Counted from the stretch's first letter, positions 1 to 6,242 are shown. The stretch is 6,290 bases of DNA from Gammaproteobacteria bacterium (GCA_011330835.1 DRPO01000540.1:1-6290), one strand, 5' to 3'. The notes: generated from the sequence alone by a model not told the origin. Numbers and translations are program-made.

Positions 1-110
1 AGGCGTGAAAACGCAGGCATAGTGGGGCTATGGCAAGTTTTTACAACGCAGCTATCGGCGAAAACCTACGCGCCCTAAATGGGGTATTCTTGATCGCAAG
101 AGGTATATTA
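1..110. repeat. Unidentified structured segment with serial small hairpins
   Basis: This stretch is visibly less GC-rich than the genes and changes character near position 110. It holds a string of short inverted repeats. GCGT/ACGC closes a GAAA tetraloop at 3-14. CATAG/CTATG surrounds a 5-nt loop at 18-32. GGCG/CGCC lies at 57-74. TCTTG/CAAGA with loop ATCG, extended by TAT/ATA across a 3-nt bulge, spans 85-107. Such arrays are seen in intergenic repeats, IS ends and structured RNAs, but I cannot assign a family. The segment runs off the left edge of the window. A 25-codon open stretch at 1-78 is too short to call as the tail of a gene. Confidence 0.3.
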
Positions 111-336
111 GTGGAGTTGCCGGGAGACCAGGTGGGGTGGCGGCTGACAGCGAGCCCGGACAGCTGGCGTGACGCCCGCGCCGAGAAGAATGTAGACGAG
201 TTGCCGCCCGACAGCGCCGGTTTCATCCTGATGAGCAATCAGACCCGCGAGCAGTTCCGAGGCGGGGGATTCGCTGGCGGTTGGGCTGTCGGCTTCCCTG
301 GGAAGGGGTGGGATCATCGGGGCGTTCTCTGAGTGA
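30..336 (+). pseudogene. Probable decayed or frameshifted small gene, family unknown
   Basis: An ATG at 30 opens a 100-codon frame to 332. From 111 to 257 this frame has G or C at the third position in 42 of 49 codons, which is strong coding bias and fits the neighbouring genes. After the GGGGG run at 264-268 the bias weakens in this frame. It is better in the +1-shifted frame (16 of 21 codons at 271-333), which reads as a Gly/Ala/Ile-rich hydrophobic tail ending in TGA at 334-336. Removing a single G from the run joins the two parts into one protein of about 101 residues. The first 27 codons overlap the structured segment and do not look like the rest, so the original start may have been lost to an insertion or rearrangement near 110. 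I recognise no family. It could instead be an intact but unusual small gene, or a sequencing error in the homopolymer. Confidence 0.35.
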
Positions 337-368
337 AGAATCGATTTCCGGCGAATCCGGAGCTGACG

Positions 369-414
369 CGGATTTTCCGGCGGACGCGCTATTCGCGGTC
401 CAGCGAAAAATCCG
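369..414 (+). promoter_or_regulatory. Imperfect hairpin upstream of murL
   Basis: CGGATTTT (369-376) pairs perfectly with AAAATCCG (407-414). After a mismatch the stem continues with 378-379/404-405, then 382-384/399-401, then CGCG (385-388) with CGCG (394-397), closing a CTATT loop. This gives about 17 base pairs in 46 nt. It ends 44 nt before the murL ATG, in a region with no other gene. No T-run follows on either strand, so it is not a classical intrinsic terminator. It could be a leader RNA structure, an operator, or a terminator remnant of the decayed upstream gene. Confidence 0.4.
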
Positions 415-458
415 AATCATTACAGACTATGTAGTTCAGTTCCGGTTAGAATTCAAAC

Positions 459-1817
459 ATGTCATTTTCTCCTGATCACGCGATCGGCTTTCGCTTTACC
501 GGGCGGGACTATGAGCCGACGACCGGAACGGCCCGCTTTGGTTTCACGCTGGAAATGGCGGGCGAGCGCAAGGACATTCCGTTTGTCGAGACGCTGCAAT
601 TCGTCGATGCGCCGCCCGTGTCTGACGGCGGTCGGCGGTCGGCGTTGGCGCGTTGTCTGAAGTATCTGCACCTGGCGCTTGGCGTCAGCTATTACAAGGC
701 GGCGATTCCTCCTCGAATCACTGTCGAAGGCGAGCCCTTGCCCGAGGATGTGGCGCGGTTTTTCGACAAGCTCTATTGGCATGGGCTGGGTGAGTTCAGC
801 TATGTCAACCGGGTGGATCTGACGGATCGGATCCGGTTTCCGTCCGATGCGTCGGCCCGCGATCCGTCGCCGGCGTTCTCGCCTTCCGCCGGGGTGCTGA
901 CGCCGATTGGCGGCGGCAAGGATTCGCTGGTCAGCATCGAGTTGCTGCGCGCCGCCGGCGTGGACTTTTCGACGTTCTATATGGGCGACTCCGCGCTGAT
1001 CGACGAGATGTCGGCAAGCCTGGGCGTTCCGCGCGTCCGGGTTCGGCGGCGGATCAGTCCGGCGCTGTTCGAACTCAACCGGCAAGGGGCGCTCAACGGA
1101 CATGTGCCGATTTCAGCCATTATTGCGTTTGTCGCGCTGACGGCGGCGGTGATTCATGGCTTCGATCATATCGTGTTGTCCAATGAACGCTCGGCCAATA
1201 TCCCCAATACCGAATACCTGGGCAGGGCGATCAATCACCAGTACAGCAAGAGCCTCGAATTCGAGGAGGATTTTTCGCGGCTGACGGCGGCGCATGTCAG
1301 CCCGGATATTCATTATTTTTCGCTGTTGCGCGGTTTTTCCGAATTGAAAATCGCTTCGCTGTTCAGCCGCCACGAGCAACATCATCCTCATTTTGGCAGT
1401 TGCAATCGCGGGTTCCGGATTCACGAGCCGAAGTCCGGGAGCCGCTGGTGCAACGATTGCCCGAAATGCCGGTTTGTTTTTCTGTCTCTGGCGCCGTTCA
1501 TGGATAAATCCTCACTGGTGGCCATTTTTGGCAAGAACCTGCTGGACGAGGCGTCCCAGTTCGCCGGCTACCGGGAACTTGCCGGCGCCGAGGGTTTCAA
1601 GCCTTTCGAATGCGTGGGCGATGTCAACGAATCGCGGGCGGCGCTGTACCTGATCGCCGACAAGCCCGAGTGGCGAGACGATCGGGTGGTCAGGTGGTTC
1701 AATGAGCGCGTCAGGCCGGAATGGCAAACGCCCGAAAACGCGGTGGCGGCGGAGATGGCGTTTTCCGACCGGCACCGTATTCCCGAACCTTTTCTGTCCA
1801 TTGTCCGTGAAGCTTGA
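459..1817 (+). CDS. murL: MurL: UDP-MurNAc-L-Ala-L-Glu epimerase
   Basis: This 452-residue cytoplasmic enzyme is predicted to convert the terminal L-Glu of UDP-MurNAc-L-Ala-L-Glu to D-Glu, using ATP. It thereby supplies D-glutamate for peptidoglycan without glutamate racemase (MurI). The N-terminal half is the family-specific domain, with the GVSYYKAA segment at residues 75-82. A PP-loop-like nucleotide motif, GGGKDS, lies at 151-156, followed by NGHVP (213-217) and SNERSAN (241-247). A probable metal-binding cluster comprises Cys315, Cys331, Cys334 and Cys337 (CNDCPKC at 331-337). The length fits the family. The ATG at 459 is the first start matching the expected N-terminus; the Shine-Dalgarno sequence before it is weak. 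The gene overlaps murD2 by 11 nt, which is the partner expected for this pathway. The PP-loop resemblance to ExsB/QueC-like proteins explains possible alternative database labels, but the murD2 neighbour argues for MurL. I infer the activity from family and context. Confidence 0.93.
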   Translation: MSFSPDHAIGFRFTGRDYEPTTGTARFGFTLEMAGERKDIPFVETLQFVDAPPVSDGGRRSALARCLKYLHLALGVSYYKAAIPPRITVEGEPLPEDVARFFDKLYWHGLGEFSYVNRVDLTDRIRFPSDASARDPSPAFSPSAGVLTPIGGGKDSLVSIELLRAAGVDFSTFYMGDSALIDEMSASLGVPRVRVRRRISPALFELNRQGALNGHVPISAIIAFVALTAAVIHGFDHIVLSNERSANIPNTEYLGRAINHQYSKSLEFEEDFSRLTAAHVSPDIHYFSLLRGFSELKIASLFSRHEQHHPHFGSCNRGFRIHEPKSGSRWCNDCPKCRFVFLSLAPFMDKSSLVAIFGKNLLDEASQFAGYRELAGAEGFKPFECVGDVNESRAALYLIADKPEWRDDRVVRWFNERVRPEWQTPENAVAAEMAFSDRHRIPEPFLSIVREA

Positions 1818-3168
1818 GCAACTGAACGGCCAGCGCGTCGCCATCTGGGGCGCCGGGCGAGAGGGACTGGCGCTGGCGGAACTGCTGCGCTCGCGCCTGC
1901 CGGAGACGCCGCTGGTCATGCTCAACGACGCTCCGCTGGACGCGGAGCGGAAAGCGCGGCTCGATGCGCTGGGTGTCGCCGAAATCATCGAAGGCGATCG
2001 GGTTGGCGAGGCGCTGGCGCGGTTCGAGGCGATTTTCAAGTCGCCCGGCGTCAGTCAGTATCGTCAGGACATTCTGGCGGCGAAGGCCGGGGGGACGCGG
2101 TTCACCTCCGGAACGCAGTTGTGGTTCGATGAACACCCCGGCGCGACGACAATCTGCATTACCGGCTCCAAGGGGAAAAGCACGACGGCCTCGCTGGTGG
2201 CGGCAATGCTGCGCCATCAGGGGAAAAGCACGGTGCTGGCCGGCAATATCGGCCTGCCGCTGGCGGAACTCTTCGATCAGCCGGAGGCCGAGTTCCATGT
2301 GATCGAGCTGTCCAGTTACCAGACGGCGGACCTGGATGTTCATCCATCCCTCGGCGTGTTGCTCAACCTGTTTCCAGAGCATCTCGACTGGCACGGTTCC
2401 GTGGCGCGCTACTATGCGGACAAGCTGAGGCTGTTCCATCGGCTGGGGCCTGGAGAGGCGATCATCAATGCGGTCGATGCGGGTACGGCGTCGAGTGGCT
2501 TCCATTGGCGGAATCCCGTGTATTTCAACGATCCCGGCGGATTGCATGTCAGGGACGGCTGGTTCTTCGATGGCGCTCGGCGACTGTTTCCCGCCACCGG
2601 GCTGCCGCTGCCGGGAGCGCACAACCAGTCGAACATCTGCGCCGCGTTGAGCGTTCTCAAGCGTCTCGGCCTGCCGTTGATGCCGGCGCGGGAAGCCATC
2701 GAGCATTTCCGGCCGTTGCCGCACCGTTTCGAATCGATCGGTGAAATCGGCGGGATCGAATACATCGATGACAGCATTTCCACCATTCCACAGGCGGCGA
2801 TCGAGGCCATGAAAGCCTTGCCGGAGCGCCGGGTGACGGTGCTGCTGGGCGGCTACGACCGCGAGCTGGAGTATGCGCCATTGATCGACTATCTGCTCGG
2901 CGAATCGGCGCGTCACCGCGTCGCCGTTATCTGCATGGGCGACAGCGGCAAGCGGCTGTACCGCGAACTCAAGGCGCGTGGTGCGCAAGGCCAACCGCCA
3001 GCTTTTCTCGTTTCCGGACTGGGCGAAGCGGTGGCCGTCGCCCGACGCGAGACGCCCGCCGGAGGCGTCGTGCTGCTGTCTCCGGCGGCGCCCAGCTATG
3101 GCGAGTTCAGCTCTTTCGCGGAGCGGGGCGAGGCGTTCCGGCGTCTGGCGATGGCCGGGATCAGTTGA
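1807..3168 (+). CDS. murD2: MurD2: UDP-MurNAc-L-alanine--L-glutamate ligase
   Basis: This Mur ligase of 453 residues is predicted to join L-Glu, rather than D-Glu, to UDP-MurNAc-L-Ala with ATP; MurL then epimerises the product. The N-terminal Rossmann-like domain has GAGREG at 15-20. The central ATPase domain has the P-loop GSKGKST (120-126), ELSSYQ (167-172), NLFPEHLDWH (187-196) and Lys206, which matches the lysine that is carbamylated in MurD. HNQSN is at 272-276. The C-terminal domain starts near HRFE (306-309) and carries DDSISTIP (321-328), where canonical MurD has a NDSKATN-type motif. The tail resembles the MurD 'LSPA...F..F..RG' signature. The GTG at 1807 is chosen because it gives a normal MurD N-terminus; TTG at 1801 would add two residues. 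No clear Shine-Dalgarno sequence precedes either, so translation is probably coupled to murL, whose stop lies 11 nt inside. An ordinary D-Glu-adding MurD is the main alternative; the murL partner and the altered motif favour MurD2. Confidence 0.92.
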   Translation: MKLEQLNGQRVAIWGAGREGLALAELLRSRLPETPLVMLNDAPLDAERKARLDALGVAEIIEGDRVGEALARFEAIFKSPGVSQYRQDILAAKAGGTRFTSGTQLWFDEHPGATTICITGSKGKSTTASLVAAMLRHQGKSTVLAGNIGLPLAELFDQPEAEFHVIELSSYQTADLDVHPSLGVLLNLFPEHLDWHGSVARYYADKLRLFHRLGPGEAIINAVDAGTASSGFHWRNPVYFNDPGGLHVRDGWFFDGARRLFPATGLPLPGAHNQSNICAALSVLKRLGLPLMPAREAIEHFRPLPHRFESIGEIGGIEYIDDSISTIPQAAIEAMKALPERRVTVLLGGYDRELEYAPLIDYLLGESARHRVAVICMGDSGKRLYRELKARGAQGQPPAFLVSGLGEAVAVARRETPAGGVVLLSPAAPSYGEFSSFAERGEAFRRLAMAGIS

Positions 3169-4639
3169 TGTCCCCGCCCTGGTTGTCGGCGAAGAAATTG
3201 CCGCTCTGCTGAATGAAGGCGTTGTCGGGTCCGACCCGGATGCCCAGGCCGGCGCTGTTGGTGATGGTGCTGTCCGTAATGCTGGCCAGGGCGAGGCCTT
3301 CCGCCGCGCCCGACAGGTTCAGGTTGGCCAGGTTGCCCGCGCCGCCGCCATAGCTGATATCGACGTACTGGAAATTGCTGGCGACATCGTCGTCCGACCC
3401 GGCGATTTCGATGCCGGCCCAGTAGCCCGGCGTTTGTTCCTGGGCGGTGAAAACGATGCGCGAGTCCGCCGCGCCAATGGCGTTCAGTGCGCCGTCGCCT
3501 TCCACCAGCAAGCGGGCGTCGCGGTCGAAGGCGAGCACGATGCCGGGTTGCAAGGTCAGCGCGGCATGGAGGGTATGCGTTCCACTGGCCATGCCATAGG
3601 CCGCATTGATGGCCGGCCAGGTCTGATCCTCGTCAAGCGTCTCGGGCGTCAGATCCAGGTAATCGCGCTTGTTGCCGAAAAAGCTGGAGTTGGCGGCGTC
3701 CAGCAACGGGGCGTAGCTCATGGGCATGCGACCCGCGCCGGCGGCGTTGCCGGTCGAGGTGATGACGCTGAAATCGTCGATATCGGCGCTGTCCCGAAAA
3801 ATGAAGCCATAGCCGCCGCCCTGGGCGAGAATGGCGTTGTCGACGCGGACGCGGGCGCGCTTTTCGGAGTTGCCGCGAACCACCAGGTTGGCGGATTCGG
3901 CGCTGGCTCCGCCATATTCGATGGTGACCCAGGACAGGCGGTTGTCCTGGCTGTCAGCGCCCACGAAGCTCACGCCTTGCCAATACCCAGGCGTCTTTTC
4001 CGCGCCGGTCAGGACGATGCGTTGCTCGGGCGAGCCTACCGCCGTCAGCGAGCCGCCCTGGTTGATTTCCAGCCTGGCGCTGGCTTCGAAGATCAGGGTG
4101 ACGCCGGGATCGAGGATCAGTTGCCCGCCGTTGGCCACGAAGATGTCGTTGGTGACCAGATAGCAGCCGGCTTCCAGTTCTCGCCGATCGGAGACGTTAT
4201 CCGACAGCAGGCCGGCGCATTCGTTGTCCCGGATTTCGAGTACGGCCTTGTCCGCGTCCCCCAGGGCCACCCCATCAACCCCGCCCAGGTTGAGCACGAC
4301 GGTCTCGCGCCGCTCCAGCTCGGAGTCGGCCAGCAGCGGAATTTCAAAGGTCTTTTCGGTGGCGTCGCCCGGCTCCCAGGTCAAGACGCCCGACTGGGGC
4401 TGGTAGTCGGCGCCCGGCGTCGCGCTGCCGGGGCTGGTGCTGTATCCGACGCTGGCGGCCTTGCTTACATCGCCGGTGCGAACGACGGTGATCAGCGCGG
4501 CGCTGTCGGCCTCGCTGGAGACGTATTTCTCCGCGCTGAATTCGACCCGGGGTTCGCCGGGGCCCGAGTCGGTGGACAGGCAGCCGCCCAGAGCCAGGCA
4601 AACCGTTGACAGCGCCCCGATGGTTGAAACGTGCTTCAT
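3161..4639 (-). CDS. Calx-beta / right-handed beta-helix lipoprotein, function unknown
   Basis: The protein has 492 residues. A signal peptide ends in the lipobox LGGC with Cys20; the next residue is Leu, not Asp, so outer-membrane sorting is expected. Residues about 30-138 look like a Calx-beta domain: a V..T......V.Y.T..G.A..G.DY pattern, a 'G.LTW.PGD' strand near 84-92, and an acidic E...V.L.L edge near 112-118. Cys141 and Cys159 may form a disulfide. The rest is a parallel beta-helix built from two related units, about 173-300 and 360-485. They share 'L.PG..L.F...A.L', 'G.L.A.G....RIV.T..E.TPGYW.G' and a 'Y.D/E.YGG' segment at a spacing of about 187 residues. No catalytic triad or polysaccharide-lyase motif stands out. 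Repeats of this kind occur in surface proteins, adhesins and lyases, so the role is open. Its 3' end overlaps the convergent murD2 by 8 nt. A start nine codons upstream (4666) is possible but has a poorer ribosome site and would lengthen the signal peptide. Confidence 0.85.
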   Translation of the reverse strand: MKHVSTIGALSTVCLALGGCLSTDSGPGEPRVEFSAEKYVSSEADSAALITVVRTGDVSKAASVGYSTSPGSATPGADYQPQSGVLTWEPGDATEKTFEIPLLADSELERRETVVLNLGGVDGVALGDADKAVLEIRDNECAGLLSDNVSDRRELEAGCYLVTNDIFVANGGQLILDPGVTLIFEASARLEINQGGSLTAVGSPEQRIVLTGAEKTPGYWQGVSFVGADSQDNRLSWVTIEYGGASAESANLVVRGNSEKRARVRVDNAILAQGGGYGFIFRDSADIDDFSVITSTGNAAGAGRMPMSYAPLLDAANSSFFGNKRDYLDLTPETLDEDQTWPAINAAYGMASGTHTLHAALTLQPGIVLAFDRDARLLVEGDGALNAIGAADSRIVFTAQEQTPGYWAGIEIAGSDDDVASNFQYVDISYGGGAGNLANLNLSGAAEGLALASITDSTITNSAGLGIRVGPDNAFIQQSGNFFADNQGGDIN

Positions 4640-4646
4640 GTTATGG

Positions 4647-4651
4647 TCCTC
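4647..4651 (-). promoter_or_regulatory. Ribosome binding site deciding the lipoprotein start
   Basis: On the minus strand GAGGA lies 7 nt before the ATG at 4639. This spacing is near ideal. It supports the start that places the lipobox Cys at residue 20, over the upstream ATG at 4666, which has no comparable site. Confidence 0.7.
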
Positions 4652-4661
4652 ACTAGTCAAA

Positions 4662-4676
4662 GCCATCCCGGCTGGC
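4662..4676. repeat. 15-nt GC-rich motif, copy 1
   Basis: GCCATCCCGGCTGGC matches the sequence at 6243-6257 at 14 of 15 positions. It is partly self-complementary (GCCA/TGGC, or AGCC/GGCT with the preceding A). It falls in the 5' leader of the lipoprotein gene, just upstream of its ribosome site. Two copies in one window may be chance or a dispersed intergenic element. Confidence 0.25.
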
Positions 4677-4841
4677 GACAGGGAGCATCCTCCTGATGTT
4701 CTGCAAGAAGTATCAATGGGCGTATAGAGTAGGAACGCCGAAAAGAGGGGGCTACGCGGGGGAAATAAATTCTCGTGTCAAATCACAGAATTACGGGGCG
4801 TTTGGTGAAAATATGGGAGGGCGCGCACAAAAAAATGTGAT

Positions 4842-4860
4842 GGAAAGCCCCCGGCGGGGC
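4842..4860 (-). terminator. Probable intrinsic terminator of mltD
   Basis: Read on the minus strand, GCCCC and GGGGC form a 5-bp GC stem with a 4-nt loop (4847-4860). TTT follows directly, then seven consecutive T about 10 nt further on (4829-4835). The hairpin begins 45 nt after the mltD stop. A second hairpin, ATCCCCG/CGGGGAT (4877-4883 with 4899-4905), touches the stop codon and may protect the 3' end. The immediate T-tract is short, so termination strength is uncertain. Confidence 0.45.
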
Positions 4861-4904
4861 GCAGCTGCTCGCGGGAATCCCCGCTCATTCGCGAAAACCG
4901 GGGA

Positions 4905-6116
4905 TCAGGATTCGGGAATCCGCAGTTTCTGCCCGGGCTTGATCAGGTTGCCATGCAGCTGGTTGCTGGCCTTGATCCTGACGATCGGAATGCCGTAACG
5001 GTGCGCGATATGGCTGAGGGTCTCGCCCCGGCGCACCTTGTGGGTGAGCGAGGCGACTTCGACCTTGCTGTCGATCTCGGTCTTGGCCACCTGGTAGCGG
5101 GCGGCGGCTTCGATGGGGAGCAGGACTTTCGACTGTTTGCCGGGCGGTGTGATGCCGCGAATCAATCCGGCGTTCATCTTGAGCACCAGATCCGGATCGA
5201 GTTTTAGCGCCTTGGCCAGCTTGACGAGCGAAGTTCGGCCCTTGACCTCGACGGTTTCGAAATAGCTGGAAGGATGAATCGGATGGAGCTTGACGCCGTA
5301 GAGTTCGGGGGTTTCGAGGATGGATACGACGGCCAGGAAACGAGGCACGTAGCGCATGGTTTCTTTCGGCAGGCGCAGGCTCCAGTAGTCTTCGGGAAGG
5401 CCGCGCTTGCGGTTGCGCTTGATGGCGCGGTTGATGGTGGCTTCTCCGGCGTTGTAGGCCGCCAGCGCCAGTAGCCAGTCGCCATCGTAGAGCTTGTTCA
5501 GGTGCTTGAGATAGGCGATGGCGGCTTCGGTGGCGGCCAGCGGGTCGCGCCGCCCGTCATACCACCAGTTGCGTTGCAGGCCATACTTGCCGGCGGTCGA
5601 GCGGATGAACTGCCACAGCCCCCCCGCGCCGTACCGGGAGGTGGCCGAGGGTTCGTAGGCGCTTTCAACGATCGGCAGGGCGGCCAGCTCCACCGGGACC
5701 GAAGCGGATTTCAGCGATTTGGTGATGTGGTAGAGATAGGGCTCGGCGCGCCGGGTCACCTTGTTGAGGTAATGCGGATAACGGATGTAGCGCCGGCGCT
5801 CTTTGGCGATTCGGGGTTCGTCCGGGTCGAAGGCCAGACTCAGGTTGTTGCGAAACAGATCCCAGACGGTCTTGGGCGGCGCATTGCTGCTGACCGTCTT
5901 GGCGTTGGTTTCAGACTGGGGGTCGATGAAAACCGGAAGCTTGAAACTGTCCCACTCCTCGATCGGAGGGAAGATGCTGGTAATGTCGCCGGAAGGCGGC
6001 GCTTTCGCCTCGGGTTTCGGGGAGAGCGCCGGTTTGTCCGTCGCGCCAGGCGTGGCGCAACCGGCCAGGGAGACAAACAGCAGACAAAGTGTCGAAGATC
6101 GAACGCCAAAGGACAT
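4905..6116 (-). CDS. mltD: MltD-type membrane-bound lytic murein transglycosylase with C-terminal LysM
   Basis: This 403-residue enzyme cleaves the MurNAc-GlcNAc bond of peptidoglycan in the periplasm, leaving 1,6-anhydroMurNAc ends. The signal peptide ends in lipobox LAGC with Cys20, followed by Ala, so it should sit in the outer membrane. Residues 21-80 form a Pro/Lys/Ser-rich linker. The SLT domain, about 120-240, has the catalytic Glu151 in IVESAY, then GAGGLWQF (163-170), AYNAGEA (220-226) and the MltD-typical YVPRFLAV (256-263). A degenerate LysM-like unit spans about 286-334, and a clear LysM, starting HKVRRGETL, is at 359-403. E. coli MltD is about 450 residues with two LysM modules, so this form is somewhat shorter. 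The ATG at 6116 is supported by AAGGA 9 nt upstream (6126-6130). The gene is transcribed alone, in the same direction as the lipoprotein gene after it, with a 265-bp gap and a probable terminator between. Confidence 0.95.
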   Translation of the reverse strand: MSFGVRSSTLCLLFVSLAGCATPGATDKPALSPKPEAKAPPSGDITSIFPPIEEWDSFKLPVFIDPQSETNAKTVSSNAPPKTVWDLFRNNLSLAFDPDEPRIAKERRRYIRYPHYLNKVTRRAEPYLYHITKSLKSASVPVELAALPIVESAYEPSATSRYGAGGLWQFIRSTAGKYGLQRNWWYDGRRDPLAATEAAIAYLKHLNKLYDGDWLLALAAYNAGEATINRAIKRNRKRGLPEDYWSLRLPKETMRYVPRFLAVVSILETPELYGVKLHPIHPSSYFETVEVKGRTSLVKLAKALKLDPDLVLKMNAGLIRGITPPGKQSKVLLPIEAAARYQVAKTEIDSKVEVASLTHKVRRGETLSHIAHRYGIPIVRIKASNQLHGNLIKPGQKLRIPES

Positions 6117-6147
6117 AAACGATTATCCTTATTAGATGAGCGCGTCT

Positions 6148-6176
6148 ACTATAACGGTTCGACTTGTGAATTTGTA
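6148..6176 (-). promoter_or_regulatory. Candidate sigma70 promoter of mltD
   Basis: On the minus strand TATAGT (6148-6153) is a good -10 match, about 32 nt before the start codon. At a spacing of 17 nt, TACAAA (6171-6176) is a poor -35 with three of six consensus bases. The surrounding 60 nt are AT-rich compared with the genes. The weak -35 suggests either low basal expression or help from an activator. Confidence 0.35.
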
Positions 6177-6188
6177 GCTATTTGTGAT

Positions 6189-6226
6189 GGGTTTCAAGAA
6201 AAATCGGTCAGCGATGATTGAAATCC
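6189..6226. promoter_or_regulatory. Inverted repeat upstream of mltD
   Basis: GGGTTTCAA (6189-6197) and TTGAAATCC (6218-6226) are inverted copies matching at 8 of 9 positions, with 20 nt between them. The centre lies about 57 bp upstream of the candidate -10, where an activator might bind. The remaining sequence to the right edge of the window shows no gene. Confidence 0.3.
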
Positions 6227-6242
6227 TCCGATCGAAAGCGCC

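Noticed and set aside
1..78. 25-codon open stretch running in from the left edge and ending in TAA at 76-78
   Set aside because: Too short to judge and overlaid on the hairpin array; no recognisable protein end.
337..458. Search for a sigma70 promoter of murL
   Set aside because: The AT-rich part (404-458) has no hexamer pair close to consensus at an acceptable spacing.
1711..2994. 427-codon open frame on the minus strand, inside murD2
   Set aside because: It is the shadow of a gene with full Mur ligase motifs; its own translation is Arg/Gln-rich without any domain.
2978..4609. 543-codon open frame on the + strand, antisense to the lipoprotein gene
   Set aside because: It has no recognisable motif, is a composition artefact of GC-rich DNA, and lies opposite a gene with a signal peptide, ribosome site and repeated domains.
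4653..4688. Minus-strand 11-codon leader peptide directly after a perfect AGGAGG (4689-4694)
   Set aside because: The spacing between AGGAGG and ATG is zero, which does not allow normal initiation, and the peptide has no attenuation-like residues.
4753..4781. Perfect -35 TTGACA on the minus strand (4776-4781) upstream of the lipoprotein gene
   Set aside because: At 16-18 nt spacing the only partner is CGCGTA-like sequence, which is too poor a -10 to call a promoter; the lipoprotein promoter remains unassigned.
4826..4839. Inverted repeat CACA/TGTG around an A run
   Set aside because: A four-bp AT-rich stem is too weak to be a feature alone; it matters only as the T-rich tail behind the mltD terminator hairpin.
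5502..6221. 239-codon open frame on the + strand, antisense to mltD
   Set aside because: The translation is low-complexity Gly/Arg/Val, opposite a complete MltD gene.
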